Under the pieces are notes generated by a model. It ran no database searches and had not been told where the DNA came from. It saw only the letters and a program-made list of their open reading frames with translations. Shown here piece by piece: positions 27,094 through 34,594 of a stretch of DNA of 64,000 nucleotides. Position 1 is the first letter of the stretch, and every line of letters starts with the position of its first letter. The stretch is from assembly GCF_900111275.1 (NCBI RefSeq), contig NZ_FOGR01000001.1, positions 310,001 through 374,000 on the forward strand. Direction: 5' to 3'. The translations under genes and the position numbers were made by a program. Source of the DNA: Rhizobium sp. NFR03 (GTDB lineage: Bacteria; Pseudomonadota; Alphaproteobacteria; Rhizobiales; Rhizobiaceae).

Positions 27094-27333
27094 TCAGGGG
27101 AAGAATTCGCGGCGCAATTCGAGGCTGACCTTTGCAACGCAGGTCCTGTTCGCATCGAGCACCTCGACCACCAGGCGACTGTCGGGCTCCCGCGGAAGAC
27201 CATCGAGCGCCATCTCGGCGAGGACGACCTCGGCCTCCGCCAGCGCTGCGGCGACATCCGTGAAAGCATAGGCGTCCTCTCCGCCTGAGAAGCCTTCATG
27301 ATCGAACAGGTTGAAATAGAAAAGAGGCATCAT
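27094..27333 (-). CDS. Small DUF6894-like protein
   Basis: A 79-residue protein starting MMPLFYFNLFDHEGFSGG. The pattern of an aromatic-rich N-terminal strand, an acidic Asp-Gly-Glu region, then two helices (AAALAEAEVVLAEMALDG) and a terminal strand (LVVEVLDANRTCVAKVSLEL) fits the small DUF6894 family common in rhizobia. Function is unknown. It converges on the acyltransferase gene with a 13-nt gap. The ATG at 27330 would serve as well as 27333. Confidence 0.7.
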   Translation of the reverse strand: MMPLFYFNLFDHEGFSGGEDAYAFTDVAAALAEAEVVLAEMALDGLPREPDSRLVVEVLDANRTCVAKVSLELRREFFP

Positions 27334-27457
27334 GACCGCCTTGACGACACGTTCAGCCCCGGGAGGGTAAACGGCTGAAGATGAGGGAGCCTGCGAGGAA
27401 CCGGCGTGACGGCTGATGCCGCCTGCGAGCCTTGAAGCTCTGTGCTGCCTGCGCCTC

Positions 27458-27622
27458 TCAAGGGTTCTGCTCGGCCGCCTTTTCAGGCGCTACGACGAGA
27501 GGATCCGGCGGTGTCGTCGATCTATCGCCCGACGATCCCTCGAATTGCTGGACGACGATGACGCTCAGAATGGCCGCAACCACGAAGCCGATGACCCCCA
27601 ACATGATATAACGGACCGGCAA
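27458..27622 (-). CDS. Small single-span membrane protein behind an EcfG-type promoter
   Basis: A 54-residue protein with one membrane helix (IMLGVIGFVVAAILSVIVV) and a short acidic/Pro-rich tail ending EKAAEQNP. The TTG at 27622 is chosen because AAGGAG lies 6 nt upstream; an in-frame GTG at 27655 has no such site. A full-consensus EcfG promoter lies about 120 nt upstream (27746-27770). I do not recognise a family. Another short frame overlaps the leader (from 27725) but looks like noise. Confidence 0.55.
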   Translation of the reverse strand: MPVRYIMLGVIGFVVAAILSVIVVQQFEGSSGDRSTTPPDPLVVAPEKAAEQNP

Positions 27623-27978
27623 AACGCTCTCCTTGACAATCCCTTTGGCTGGCACGCTCGACAGGCTTCACACGCATCTCGAAGTCTGCCGCTTCGCCAA
27701 ACGGCGTCAGACAGTCCAGCGGCATGGTCTGAACCGAGTAGCGGGAACGCGTACCTATGTTTGATGTTCCTCTGAAATAGCGGCTTGATGATGAAAAGAC
27801 AGGGTTATCCACACGATGAGGACATCGAAACAACTGGAAACGGATATCGCGCCTCGATCGAGCCATACTCGGCATCGGTCAGTCTCGACCAGCAACGGAC
27901 CAGGTCTTTATGGATTGAAACCTCCCTCGAAGCGCATGGTCAGCGCAAACCCGCTGCATATCCGTGCGAAATGCTCTT
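27623..27978. other. Stretch between small membrane protein and small RNA
   Basis: About 355 nt with no convincing gene apart from the EcfG promoter at 27746-27770 and the leader that follows it on the minus strand. Several short frames exist on both strands but none has a good ribosome-binding site. Confidence 0.4.
27746..27770 (-). promoter_or_regulatory. EcfG-type general stress promoter
   Basis: On the minus strand GGAAC is followed by exactly 16 nt and CGTT, a full match to the alphaproteobacterial EcfG/RpoE2 consensus. It would start transcription near 27739 and drive the small membrane protein at 27622. Confidence 0.7.
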
Positions 27979-28138
27979 AAAACGAAAAGAGCCTGCTGCG
28001 GGAGGAGGTGCAGCAGGCTCTTAATTCCGGTTGGCAGCTCGGGAGGAGGATAAGCTGCAACCACCATCGACGATCCTGGGAGGAGGATAGGATCATCAAG
28101 GACGTCGAAGCTCTGCGGGAGGAGGTGCATCACTTCGA
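27979..28138 (-). ncRNA. Alpha-r14/NfeR1-like small RNA with four anti-Shine-Dalgarno hairpins
   Basis: On the minus strand four hairpins each carry CCTCCTCCC in the loop: 28107-28136 (arms GAAG/CTTC with inner TGC/GCA), 28072-28094 (GATCCT/AGGATC), 28034-28058 (GCAGCT/AGCTGC), and a 12-bp terminal stem 27987-28022 (AGAGCCTGCTGC/GCAGCAGGCTCT) followed by TTTTCGTTTT, a rho-independent terminator. Motif copies are at 28000-28008, 28041-28049, 28078-28086 and 28117-28125. Known rhizobial alpha-r14 RNAs carry this loop motif and pair with ribosome-binding sites of transporter mRNAs. The 5' end is estimated from a TATGAT box at 28145-28150. Confidence 0.85.
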
Positions 28139-28325
28139 TAAATTCATCATACAATTTTCCACCGCGCTTGCGAGCGAATTTATTGCATCGCAGCTATGCA
28201 TTTTGCACATGCGAAGGGAACTGTTCGGCGGACCTTCCTGGCGAAAGCGATTTCCGCTGCGAGAGAGTTGCATTAAAGGATGGCTATCGAGACGAATAGC
28301 TTAAGCATAAGCGGGAGAGAACGAG

Positions 28326-28502
28326 ATGACACAGGCACCTTCGAGCGTGACCGTCGCCAAGCATCGCGATGGCAAATGGAGCTTCACGCTGACCTTCCGC
28401 GGCGTAACACGCCCTGCATCGGGCAAGTTCGCATCCCAGATTCAGGCTCAGGCGGCAGGCATGACCATGTTGAAGGCACTTGAGGGCAACAAGCGGACCT
28501 GA
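28326..28502 (+). CDS. Small hypothetical protein (58 aa)
   Basis: ATG at 28326 follows GGGAGAG by 6 nt. The protein starts MTQAPSSVTVAKHRDGKWSF and continues LTFRGVTRPASGKFAS with a C-terminal helix QAQAAGMTMLKALEG. Predicted strand-rich N-terminal part, soluble, no signal peptide. I do not recognise a family. Codon use is like neighbouring genes. It lies next to the small RNA and other small genes with stress promoters. Confidence 0.6.
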   Translation: MTQAPSSVTVAKHRDGKWSFTLTFRGVTRPASGKFASQIQAQAAGMTMLKALEGNKRT

Positions 28503-28620
28503 GAGGGCATGTGCTGGCGACGAGACGACGCCTGGGCTTGTGGGAAAACCACCTCTTCGGCCGGGCTTGTGCTGGGCGTCCGCGACATTTTCTTACGTCA
28601 CGGAATTGCGTAAGATGAAG

Positions 28621-28645
28621 GGAACTTCGCCGAAATCGGGGCGTT
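28621..28645 (+). promoter_or_regulatory. EcfG-type general stress promoter
   Basis: GGAAC at 28621, 16 nt, then CGTT at 28642: a full consensus match. Transcription would begin near 28652, 37 nt before the ATG of the 60-residue protein at 28689. Confidence 0.72.
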
Positions 28646-28688
28646 CACTTGCGAGTTTGCAGTCGAGACGTGCAAGGGAGCGGGTGAC

Positions 28689-28871
28689 ATGACGGATCTG
28701 AAGGGAATACGCGGAAAAACGGTGCGTGGAGAAGCCTGCACGCTGGAGGAGTTTCAATCGCGCTACGGTCTAGAGACCGATGAGGCGAAGCGGCTGTATG
28801 AGCGTTTCGGCCCGTCCATGACGGAGCTCGACCTCTTGATGGCGGCGAAGCGCCGGGTCCCCGCTTTGTAA
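28689..28871 (+). CDS. Small DUF3606-like stress-associated protein (60 aa)
   Basis: The ATG at 28689 follows GGGAGCGGGTGAC. The protein MTDLKGIRGKTVRGEACTLE continues with a helix-turn-helix-like pattern (SRYGLETDEAKRLYERFGPS, MTELDLLMAAKRR). The R-x-G-P-S and L-x-x-x-A-x-x segments recall DUF3606 proteins, which are common small general-stress proteins in rhizobia, but the match is partial. A full EcfG promoter just upstream supports a stress role. A small membrane-protein gene follows on the same strand. Confidence 0.65.
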   Translation: MTDLKGIRGKTVRGEACTLEEFQSRYGLETDEAKRLYERFGPSMTELDLLMAAKRRVPAL

Positions 28872-28957
28872 CAGACTTGAAACCCTCTGGGCGACCCTTG
28901 GGCAAAAGGTTCGTCCAGCTTCTGCTGAAACCGGGGCGTTCTCAAGAGAGACGCAAA

Positions 28958-29128
28958 ATGGATTCTGAAATCGTCATCTTCGCCGCCATGAACGTGATCG
29001 GTGGCCTCCTCGCCCTCGGCTTCGTCCACTTCTACTATCTCCCGAATGTTGAAAAGAGCCGAATCGAACCTGCGCTCTACGACGTGACGCAACGAGACAG
29101 TATCTCGTTTGAGCCGTTGCGCCGGTAG
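28958..29128 (+). CDS. Small membrane protein (56 aa)
   Basis: ATG at 28958 (MDSEIVIFAAMNVIGGLLAL) follows AGAGACGC. One membrane helix (residues about 5-26, ending FVHFYYLP) is followed by a soluble tail rich in charged residues. No family recognised. It lies 86 nt after the 60-residue stress-associated gene and could share its EcfG transcript. Confidence 0.5.
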   Translation: MDSEIVIFAAMNVIGGLLALGFVHFYYLPNVEKSRIEPALYDVTQRDSISFEPLRR

Positions 29129-29359
29129 AGCTGAACGGCTGGTGTGCGCCCTCCAGAACCAACAGATCGTACCGTCCGCCGCATGAAAAGAGGTGCGACA
29201 AGCTCTCGAAATGCCAACGAGCGGCCATCCAGCGGCTTCGAGATAAGACGAGATGTCGATTTTCTCGATTTCTCCTTGCCTTCCTTGATTGAATGGCTTT
29301 AGCGGACGGATAACGCAATTGTCATTCGAAATGAACGGCACGAGGGAGACGTATCGGAA

Positions 29360-30037
29360 ATGGAAATTTTCACCGCAGCCGGATTGGCTGCATTCTTACA
29401 GGTCATCGCCATCGATCTGGTACTGGCAGGTGATAACGCCATCGTCATCGGCCTTGCTGCTGCTGGCCTGCCGGCAGACCAGCGCCGCAAGGCGATCCTC
29501 GTCGGCATCATCGCCGCAACAGTTTTGCGCATCGCCTTCGCGGCCATCACGGTACAACTTCTGGCCATCGTCGGTTTGCAGTTCGTCGGCGGCCTTCTGC
29601 TTCTCTGGGTCTGCTGGAAGATGTGGAGCGAGCTGCGCCAGGCCGAACACAATGCCGAGCACGAAAGCGGAGCGGCAGCGGACGAAACGCGCGTCCGCAA
29701 GACCTTCCTGCAGGCAGCGACGCAGATCGTCATTGCCGACGTTTCCATGTCGCTCGACAACGTCCTTGCGGTCGCCGGCGCGGCACAGGATCATCCAACC
29801 GTGCTCGTCATCGGCCTGATCGTATCGATCGCGCTCATGGGTCTCGCAGCAAGCTTCATCGCCAACCTGCTGCACAAGCACCGCTGGATCGCCTATGTCG
29901 GCCTCGCCGTCATCTTCTACGTGTCCCTCAGCATGCTCTATCACGGCGGCATGGAAATCCTGCCCTACATCGATGGCAGCGCGGCAACGACGCCAGTGGT
30001 GCCGGTAACGCCTCCAGCTGCAACACCTACTCCTTAA
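29360..30037 (+). CDS. TerC-family integral membrane protein (YjbE type)
   Basis: A 225-residue polytopic protein. The duplicated metal-site motifs are present: DLVLAGDNAIVIGLAA near the N-terminus and ADVSMSLDNVLAVAGAA in the second half, separated by a His/Glu-rich loop (AEHNAEHESG). The C-terminus is Pro/Thr-rich. Family knowledge: TerC proteins are linked to manganese or other metal export and envelope metal supply. No yybP-ykoY riboswitch was recognised upstream. It is a single-gene unit ending in a terminator at 30089-30124. Confidence 0.9.
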   Translation: MEIFTAAGLAAFLQVIAIDLVLAGDNAIVIGLAAAGLPADQRRKAILVGIIAATVLRIAFAAITVQLLAIVGLQFVGGLLLLWVCWKMWSELRQAEHNAEHESGAAADETRVRKTFLQAATQIVIADVSMSLDNVLAVAGAAQDHPTVLVIGLIVSIALMGLAASFIANLLHKHRWIAYVGLAVIFYVSLSMLYHGGMEILPYIDGSAATTPVVPVTPPAATPTP

Positions 30038-30088
30038 AGCGCGAAGGAGCGTTGCACAGACGCTGAGGTCGTAGACCGCTGATAGCCT

Positions 30089-30124
30089 GAGCCCTTTCGC
30101 CAGACCGGCGGGAGGGCTTTTTTA
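30089..30124 (+). terminator. Terminator of terC-family gene
   Basis: The stem GAGCCCT...AGGGCT with inner CGCC/GGCG is followed by TTTTTT. It lies 52 nt after the stop codon. Confidence 0.85.
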
Positions 30125-30244
30125 CGGCATCTTCCCTTCTTATCCTTCATCATGTCTCTGACGAACCGCAGGGCTCGCATCGGAGGGCGGCATCTACGGC
30201 AAGCCGTTGTGTCGATCAGCGCTGCTTCATGTCATCCCCACAAC

Positions 30245-30278
30245 GAAAAACGACGCCGGTTGCCCAGCGTCGTTTTTA
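30245..30278 (-). terminator. Terminator of glnII (bidirectional)
   Basis: The arms AACGACGC and GCGTCGTT are flanked by A and T runs, so the hairpin can end transcription from either side. It lies about 90 nt past the glnII stop. Confidence 0.8.
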
Positions 30279-30368
30279 TCTTGAGATCATCGAACCCGCG
30301 TTGCAGGCCCGTCGCCCGCTCGCACCGTTCGCCTTAACTTGGCGAACAGGCAGAACGTGCTGGTCACA

Positions 30369-31409
30369 TCAGGCTGCAGCCGAAGCGTAGCCCTCGGTGG
30401 GGACTTCCGAGATCGTCTTGAGGACGGCGGAAGCGATCTGGTAGGGGTCGCCCTGGGAGTTCGGACGGCGGTCTTCCAGGTAGCCCTTGTAATCGTTCTT
30501 GACGAACGAGTGGGGAACGCGGATGGACGCACCGCGGTCGGCCACGCCGTAGCTGAACTTGTTCCAAGGCGCCGTTTCGTGCTTGCCCGTCAGACGCTTG
30601 TCGTTGTCGGGGCCATAGACGGCGATGTGGTCCATGAGGTTCTTTTCGAACTGGGCCATGAGCGCTTCAAAGTAAGCCTTGCCGCCGACTTCGCGCATGT
30701 ACGCGGTCGAGAAGTTGCAGTGCATGCCCGAACCGTTCCAGTCGGTGTCGCCGAGCGGCTTGCAGTGATACTCGATGTCGATGCCGTACTTTTCCGTCAG
30801 GCGCTGCAGGAGGTAGCGCGCCATCCAGATTTCGTCGGCTGCCTTCTTGGAGCCCTTGCCGAATACCTGGAATTCCCACTGGCCCTTGGCCACTTCGGCA
30901 TTGATGCCTTCATGGTTGATGCCGGCTTCGAGGCAGAGATCCAGATGCTCTTCGACGATCTCGCGCGCCACGTCGCCGACATTGCTGTAGCCGACGCCGG
31001 TGTAGTACGGGCCCTGCGGAGCCGGATAGCCCTGCTCGGGGAAGCCGAGCGGACGGCCGTTCTGATAGAAGAAGTATTCCTGCTCGAAACCGAACCATGT
31101 GCCTTCGTCGTCGAGGATCGTCGCGCGGGCATTGGTCGGATGCGGCGTGACGCCATCGGGCATCATGACTTCGCACATGACGAGAACGCCGTTCGTACGG
31201 GCCGGATCCGGATAGAGAGCGACGGGCTTGAGAACGCAGTCAGAGCTGCGGCCTTCGGCCTGCATCGTCGAGCTACCGTCGAAGCCCCAGAGCGGCAGCT
31301 GCTCCAGTGCCGGGAACGCGTCGAATTCCTTGATCTGCGTCTTGCCGCGCAGGTTCGGTACCGGTGTGTACCCGTCGAGCCAGATGTACTCGAGCTTATA
31401 CTTGGTCAT
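30369..31409 (-). CDS. glnII: Glutamine synthetase type II (GSII)
   Basis: A 346-residue eukaryote-like glutamine synthetase, which assimilates ammonium into glutamate; rhizobia carry it beside the usual GSI. It starts MTKYKLEYIWLDGY at the ATG at 31409; the upstream extension to 31436 is rejected on family length. GFDGSSTMQA near the N-terminus, the FFYQNGRPLG and NGSGMHCNFSTAY segments and the C-terminal ASIRVPHSF are family signatures. A GG-N10-GC sigma-54 promoter lies at 31490-31505, and gstI is divergent upstream, the arrangement known from Rhizobium leguminosarum. Expected control: NtrC activation under nitrogen limitation and GstI inhibition of translation. Confidence 0.96.
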   Translation of the reverse strand: MTKYKLEYIWLDGYTPVPNLRGKTQIKEFDAFPALEQLPLWGFDGSSTMQAEGRSSDCVLKPVALYPDPARTNGVLVMCEVMMPDGVTPHPTNARATILDDEGTWFGFEQEYFFYQNGRPLGFPEQGYPAPQGPYYTGVGYSNVGDVAREIVEEHLDLCLEAGINHEGINAEVAKGQWEFQVFGKGSKKAADEIWMARYLLQRLTEKYGIDIEYHCKPLGDTDWNGSGMHCNFSTAYMREVGGKAYFEALMAQFEKNLMDHIAVYGPDNDKRLTGKHETAPWNKFSYGVADRGASIRVPHSFVKNDYKGYLEDRRPNSQGDPYQIASAVLKTISEVPTEGYASAAA

Positions 31410-31489
31410 GGCAAATCTCTCATAAGTGGTGAGCAATCCAGAGGCTGATATCCGAAACCCGGCAACCGACCCCTCTGATCAATAAGGAA

Positions 31490-31505
31490 TGCACATGCCG
31501 TGCCA
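31490..31505 (-). promoter_or_regulatory. Sigma-54 (RpoN) promoter of glnII
   Basis: On the minus strand TGGCACGGCATGTGCA matches the -24/-12 consensus TGGCACG-N4-TTGCA with the invariant GG and GC separated by 10 nt. Transcription would begin near 31479, leaving a leader of about 70 nt where GstI could act. Confidence 0.8.
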
Positions 31506-31833
31506 GTTCGCAGCGAAGACCGCGATGATGAAGATTTTGTGAACGACCGAAATGATGGGAAATCGGAGCCTGCCGACGGGAAGATTGAAAAGACGACGCA
31601 ATTTCCGCCCCGGCACAGCAATGCATTGCGCTCTAGCGGGAACAGCGCATGCCCTCTGGCAGTTGGTAAGTGGAAAATGAAGGCAGAAAGATCGATCTCA
31701 GGCCGGAAAATTGATGTCCCGCCGGAAAATGCGCGAAAACCCAACAGAGATTTGATTTATTTTTAGACATTCAGCGCAAAATATGTGCATATGAACGTTA
31801 TATAACTCCAACACAGAAAAGGGAGCCGATGCC
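31506..31833. promoter_or_regulatory. gstI-glnII intergenic control region
   Basis: No gene is seen. Two dyads could bind NtrC: TGCGCT-N11-AGCGCA (31627-31649), about 120-140 nt upstream of the glnII -24 box, and AGCGC-N7-GTGCA (about 31773-31789), just before a TATAAC box (31800-31805) that could serve gstI. The second position would let NtrC repress gstI while activating glnII, as described for R. leguminosarum. AAGGGAGC near 31819 is the gstI ribosome-binding site. Confidence 0.5.
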
Positions 31834-32010
31834 ATGACAACGACACCACAGCGCCACTCGGCAACGATCTATCAATTCCCGATCGGTGGCCTCAAGGGGC
31901 TGAAGACCTGGAAGACCGGCACGGATGCCAAGGCCGAGGTTCCAGCCTCCCCCGTCATCATCGACAGCTGGTACCACGAAGCCGCCATGAACGAGACGAA
32001 GCCCCAGTAA
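31834..32010 (+). CDS. gstI: Glutamine synthetase translation inhibitor GstI (DUF2735)
   Basis: A 58-residue basic protein starting MTTTPQRHSATIYQFPIGG, with the conserved ATIYQFP motif and ending NETKPQ. In R. leguminosarum, GstI is encoded divergently upstream of glnII and blocks glnII mRNA translation when nitrogen is plentiful; the same gene order is seen here. The ATG at 31834 follows AAGGGAGC; an ATG at 31829 reaches a stop after two codons. A terminator follows at 32044. The gene is short but context makes it firm. Confidence 0.85.
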   Translation: MTTTPQRHSATIYQFPIGGLKGLKTWKTGTDAKAEVPASPVIIDSWYHEAAMNETKPQ

Positions 32011-32043
32011 GAGTACAGATGCGACAATCTTCGAGACGTTAGA

Positions 32044-32079
32044 AGCGATTGCCGCAAAGACGCGACAATCGCTTTTTTC
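32044..32079 (+). terminator. Terminator of gstI
   Basis: The stem AGCGATTG / CAATCGCT is followed by TTTTTT, 34 nt after the gstI stop. Confidence 0.85.
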
Positions 32080-32129
32080 ATATCCGGTTACCGCACTTCT
32101 TACCGCACTTCGTCGGTGGCGCAGACGAT

Positions 32130-33152
32130 TCAGGCTGCAGGGTCGCCGATGGTGTCGGCCACATAGGCACCGCGCTCTCCCATCGGCATGGGATGCCCCG
32201 TCGTGGAATCGATGGTTGTCTGGTGCTCGAGTTCGGCATTGATCTCCGCCCCGACGATCAGAATGATCACGGACATCCAGGTCCACACCATGAAGCCGAT
32301 CAGCGCGCCGAGCGTGCCGTAGGTCGCGTTATAGTTGGCAAAGTTCTCGATGTAGTAGGAAAAACCGAGCGACGCGCCGAGCCAGGCGACGCTGGTGAAG
32401 GCGGCGCCCCAGGTAAGCCAGCGCAGCTGCGCACGCTCGCGACTGGGTCCATAGCGGTAGAGCATCATGGTGGCAAAGCAGACGATGGCCAGCATCAGCG
32501 GCCAGCGCGCAAACCGCGCCAGTAGCTCTACCCAGCGATCCAGCCAGAGAAACGACAGGACGGCCGGCAGGATACCGATGGCGGAGATGACGACCACGGC
32601 GACACCGAGCGCGCCGAGCGTGAAGAGAAAACCGAGACCCGTCATCTTGAAGAAGCCGCGTTTCTCCGTTTCGCCATAAGCGATGTTCATCGCGTCGAAC
32701 AGCGCACGCATGCCGTTATGCGCGCTCCAGAGCGCAACGACCAGACCGAACACGAAGCCGATGGAAAGCGTCGATGTCTTCTGCGTCGCTAGCGTCTTCA
32801 ACTGGTCGAGAATGATATCGAGGGAACCTGTGGGCACCACATCGGCCAAAAGCGTGACCTGAGCGCCGATGGCGCCGGGATCGGCCACGAAGCCGTAAAT
32901 CGAGACGAGCGCGGCCAGAGCAGGAAATAGCGCAAGCAGAAGATAATATGTGACCCCGGCCGCAATCAGCGTCACCCGGTCTTCGCTGATCTCGGCAATG
33001 ACCCGCCAGAAGACATCCTTCAGACCGGGATAGGGAATAGCCGAAGGCTTTTCGGCAAGGCGTCCCCTCGTGTCATCGTCACGCGAACCGTTTTTGAACG
33101 GCACGCCACCGCTCACCGCTGCCTGCCTGCCCGCTTGATGTCCGTCTGCCAT
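32130..33152 (-). CDS. YihY/BrkB-family inner-membrane protein
   Basis: A 340-residue protein with six to seven membrane helices. Family hallmarks are [20 protein letters not shown] in the first helix region, [20 protein letters not shown], and a last helix ending [16 protein letters not shown]. YihY/BrkB proteins are of uncertain transport function; earlier assignment as RNase BN is obsolete. It starts 29 nt after the secreted-protein gene at 33182-33487 and should share its EcfG-type promoter. The N-terminal 40 residues are charged and cytoplasmic. Confidence 0.9.
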   Translation of the reverse strand: MADGHQAGRQAAVSGGVPFKNGSRDDDTRGRLAEKPSAIPYPGLKDVFWRVIAEISEDRVTLIAAGVTYYLLLALFPALAALVSIYGFVADPGAIGAQVTLLADVVPTGSLDIILDQLKTLATQKTSTLSIGFVFGLVVALWSAHNGMRALFDAMNIAYGETEKRGFFKMTGLGFLFTLGALGVAVVVISAIGILPAVLSFLWLDRWVELLARFARWPLMLAIVCFATMMLYRYGPSRERAQLRWLTWGAAFTSVAWLGASLGFSYYIENFANYNATYGTLGALIGFMVWTWMSVIILIVGAEINAELEHQTTIDSTTGHPMPMGERGAYVADTIGDPAA

Positions 33153-33181
33153 GGAAACCTCTCAACGTCTTTGAGAGAGAC

Positions 33182-33487
33182 TTACGGCTGTTGCGCCGGA
33201 TTTCCATCCTGCGGCAGATCATTTGGCTTGATCACCGGCATCTGGCCTGCCTGCGGCGCCGGTTCGACGATCTCCCCATCGCCAACGGACGGAGGCTTGA
33301 GAACGCCGTTGCAATCATCGAGCTTCTCGGTCAGCGAGCCACTGCCGGGATTGGCATTGGGAGTCGTGCCGGATGGAGGCACGCCGACGGCGCATTCCCC
33401 CTGCTGTGCTTGCGCGAAAGCAGCGCCCGCAGGCACGACCATTGCTGCGGAAAGAAGCGTCACACGAATGAAATCCTTGACGAACAT
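33182..33487 (-). CDS. Small secreted protein, first gene before YihY
   Basis: A 101-residue protein with a clear signal peptide ([18 protein letters not shown]) and a mature part rich in Pro, Gly, Asn and Gln ([17 protein letters not shown]) with two cysteines that could pair. No family recognised beyond its likely conservation in rhizobia. The ATG at 33487 follows AAGGAG. A full-consensus EcfG promoter is centred 34 nt upstream, so induction by general stress is expected. It is probably co-transcribed with the YihY gene. Confidence 0.75.
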   Translation of the reverse strand: MFVKDFIRVTLLSAAMVVPAGAAFAQAQQGECAVGVPPSGTTPNANPGSGSLTEKLDDCNGVLKPPSVGDGEIVEPAPQAGQMPVIKPNDLPQDGNPAQQP

Positions 33488-33508
33488 AACAAATCTCCTT
33501 TTTCTGAG

Positions 33509-33533
33509 AACGGAACATCCACGCTATGGTTCC
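33509..33533 (-). promoter_or_regulatory. EcfG-type general stress promoter
   Basis: On the minus strand GGAAC (33533-33529) is followed by exactly 16 nt and CGTT (33512-33509). It is oriented toward the secreted-protein/YihY gene pair. Confidence 0.72.
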
Positions 33534-33586
33534 CTCGCACACCTCAGGCAGCACCCTGCCCCGCATGTAGGGAACAGCAGAAGAAC

Positions 33587-34189
33587 ATGATGATCGACAC
33601 TGATTTTTTCGACCGCTCCGCTGTGGACGCTGCCCGGGATCTCATCGGCGCGTCGCTGTTCGTGGATGGTATCGGCGGCGTCATCGTGGAGACAGAGGCT
33701 TACGAACCCGATGATCCCGCGTCGCATAGCTTTCGCGGACCGACGCCGCGCAACCGCGCCATGTTCGGTCCGCCGGCGCATGCCTATGTCTATCGGTCCT
33801 ATGGCATTCACTGGTGCGTCAACATGGTCTGCCGACCGGGCAGCGCCGTGCTGATCCGCGCACTGGAGCCGACCTCCGGGCTGGAAACCATGGCGCGACG
33901 CCGAGGCCTCGACAATCCGAAGCTGCTTTGCGCCGGGCCCGGACGGGTCTGTCAGGCTCTTGGTATCGGCGCCGCTCATGACAGCCTGTCGCTCCTCGCC
34001 GCCCCCTTCTTTCTCTCCGAGGCCGAGAAGCCGCCGGACGTAACATCCGGTGTACGCATCGGCATCAGCAAGGCCGTCGAGCTTCCCTGGCGGTTCGGTC
34101 TGACAGGTTCGCTTTATGTAAGCCGCAGATTTCCTGTCACGAAAATGGCGGGACGAGCGGTTTCGCACACGACCCGCAACGAGGATTGA
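33587..34189 (+). CDS. 3-methyladenine DNA glycosylase (AAG/MPG family)
   Basis: A 200-residue base-excision repair enzyme removing alkylated and deaminated purines. The catalytic segment [20 protein letters not shown], followed by [22 protein letters not shown] and [13 protein letters not shown], is diagnostic. The frame is open back to 33191, but ATG 33587 (MMIDTDFF; or 33590) gives the normal family length. It is divergent from the EcfG-driven gene pair, whose promoter lies in the 99-nt gap. No partner repair genes are adjacent. Confidence 0.93.
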   Translation: MMIDTDFFDRSAVDAARDLIGASLFVDGIGGVIVETEAYEPDDPASHSFRGPTPRNRAMFGPPAHAYVYRSYGIHWCVNMVCRPGSAVLIRALEPTSGLETMARRRGLDNPKLLCAGPGRVCQALGIGAAHDSLSLLAAPFFLSEAEKPPDVTSGVRIGISKAVELPWRFGLTGSLYVSRRFPVTKMAGRAVSHTTRNED

Positions 34190-34252
34190 AAACATCGTCG
34201 CTTGCCACATTTTCCGTTCCGGCAAGAAGATGCTCAACCGACAGGAGATACA

Positions 34253-34405
34253 ATGCGCCCGACATTCATCGCCATTCTCGGCATTGCCGCCTTTACGCTC
34301 GCCGGCTGCGGCAACACGGCAAACGGCCTGAAGCGTGACGGACAGGACAGCAGCCGCGCCCTCGACAACGCCTCCCACCGCGTCCTGTCGCAAGGCAAAA
34401 GCTAA
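34253..34405 (+). CDS. Entericidin-like small lipoprotein
   Basis: A 50-residue lipoprotein starting at the ATG at 34253 after CAGGAG. The lipobox LAGC lies in MRPTFIAILGIAAFTLAGC and the mature part begins CGNTANGLKRDGQDSSRALD. It resembles the entericidin-like gene at 10228-10386 (shared CGNT-x-x-G-x-x-x-D spacing). It follows the DNA glycosylase gene by 63 nt and could be co-transcribed. Envelope stress role inferred from family only. Confidence 0.75.
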   Translation: MRPTFIAILGIAAFTLAGCGNTANGLKRDGQDSSRALDNASHRVLSQGKS

Positions 34406-34594
34406 GACGGCACGCACGGTACGAACGGATCTCGCTAGGACTGTGGCGTGACCTCACCCTCGCGACATCCTGGTGGCCCGCTCGCGAAGCACCACCACCC
34501 TCCGCATTTCCAACTTTTCGACAGCAGACATTGTTTTTTTAAATGGCCGCCCTGAATTTACCGTCTAGGAGAAAGGTCACCGAGAGGACGATCA

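Noticed and set aside
27522-27725. Minus-strand frame starting MPLDCLTPFGEAADFEM in the leader after the EcfG promoter
   Set aside because: It has a plausible start but runs out of frame into the small membrane protein gene with low-complexity Arg/His-rich sequence; the TTG-started frame with AAGGAG and a membrane helix is better supported.
27879-28304. Open frames on both strands across the CCTCCTCCC hairpins (92 and 98 codons)
   Set aside because: The repeat and stem structure fully explains the sequence; the frames lack starts with ribosome-binding sites and the terminal stem is a terminator.
29130-29359. Possible manganese (yybP-ykoY) riboswitch before the terC-family gene
   Set aside because: The conserved loop sequences of that class are not visible.
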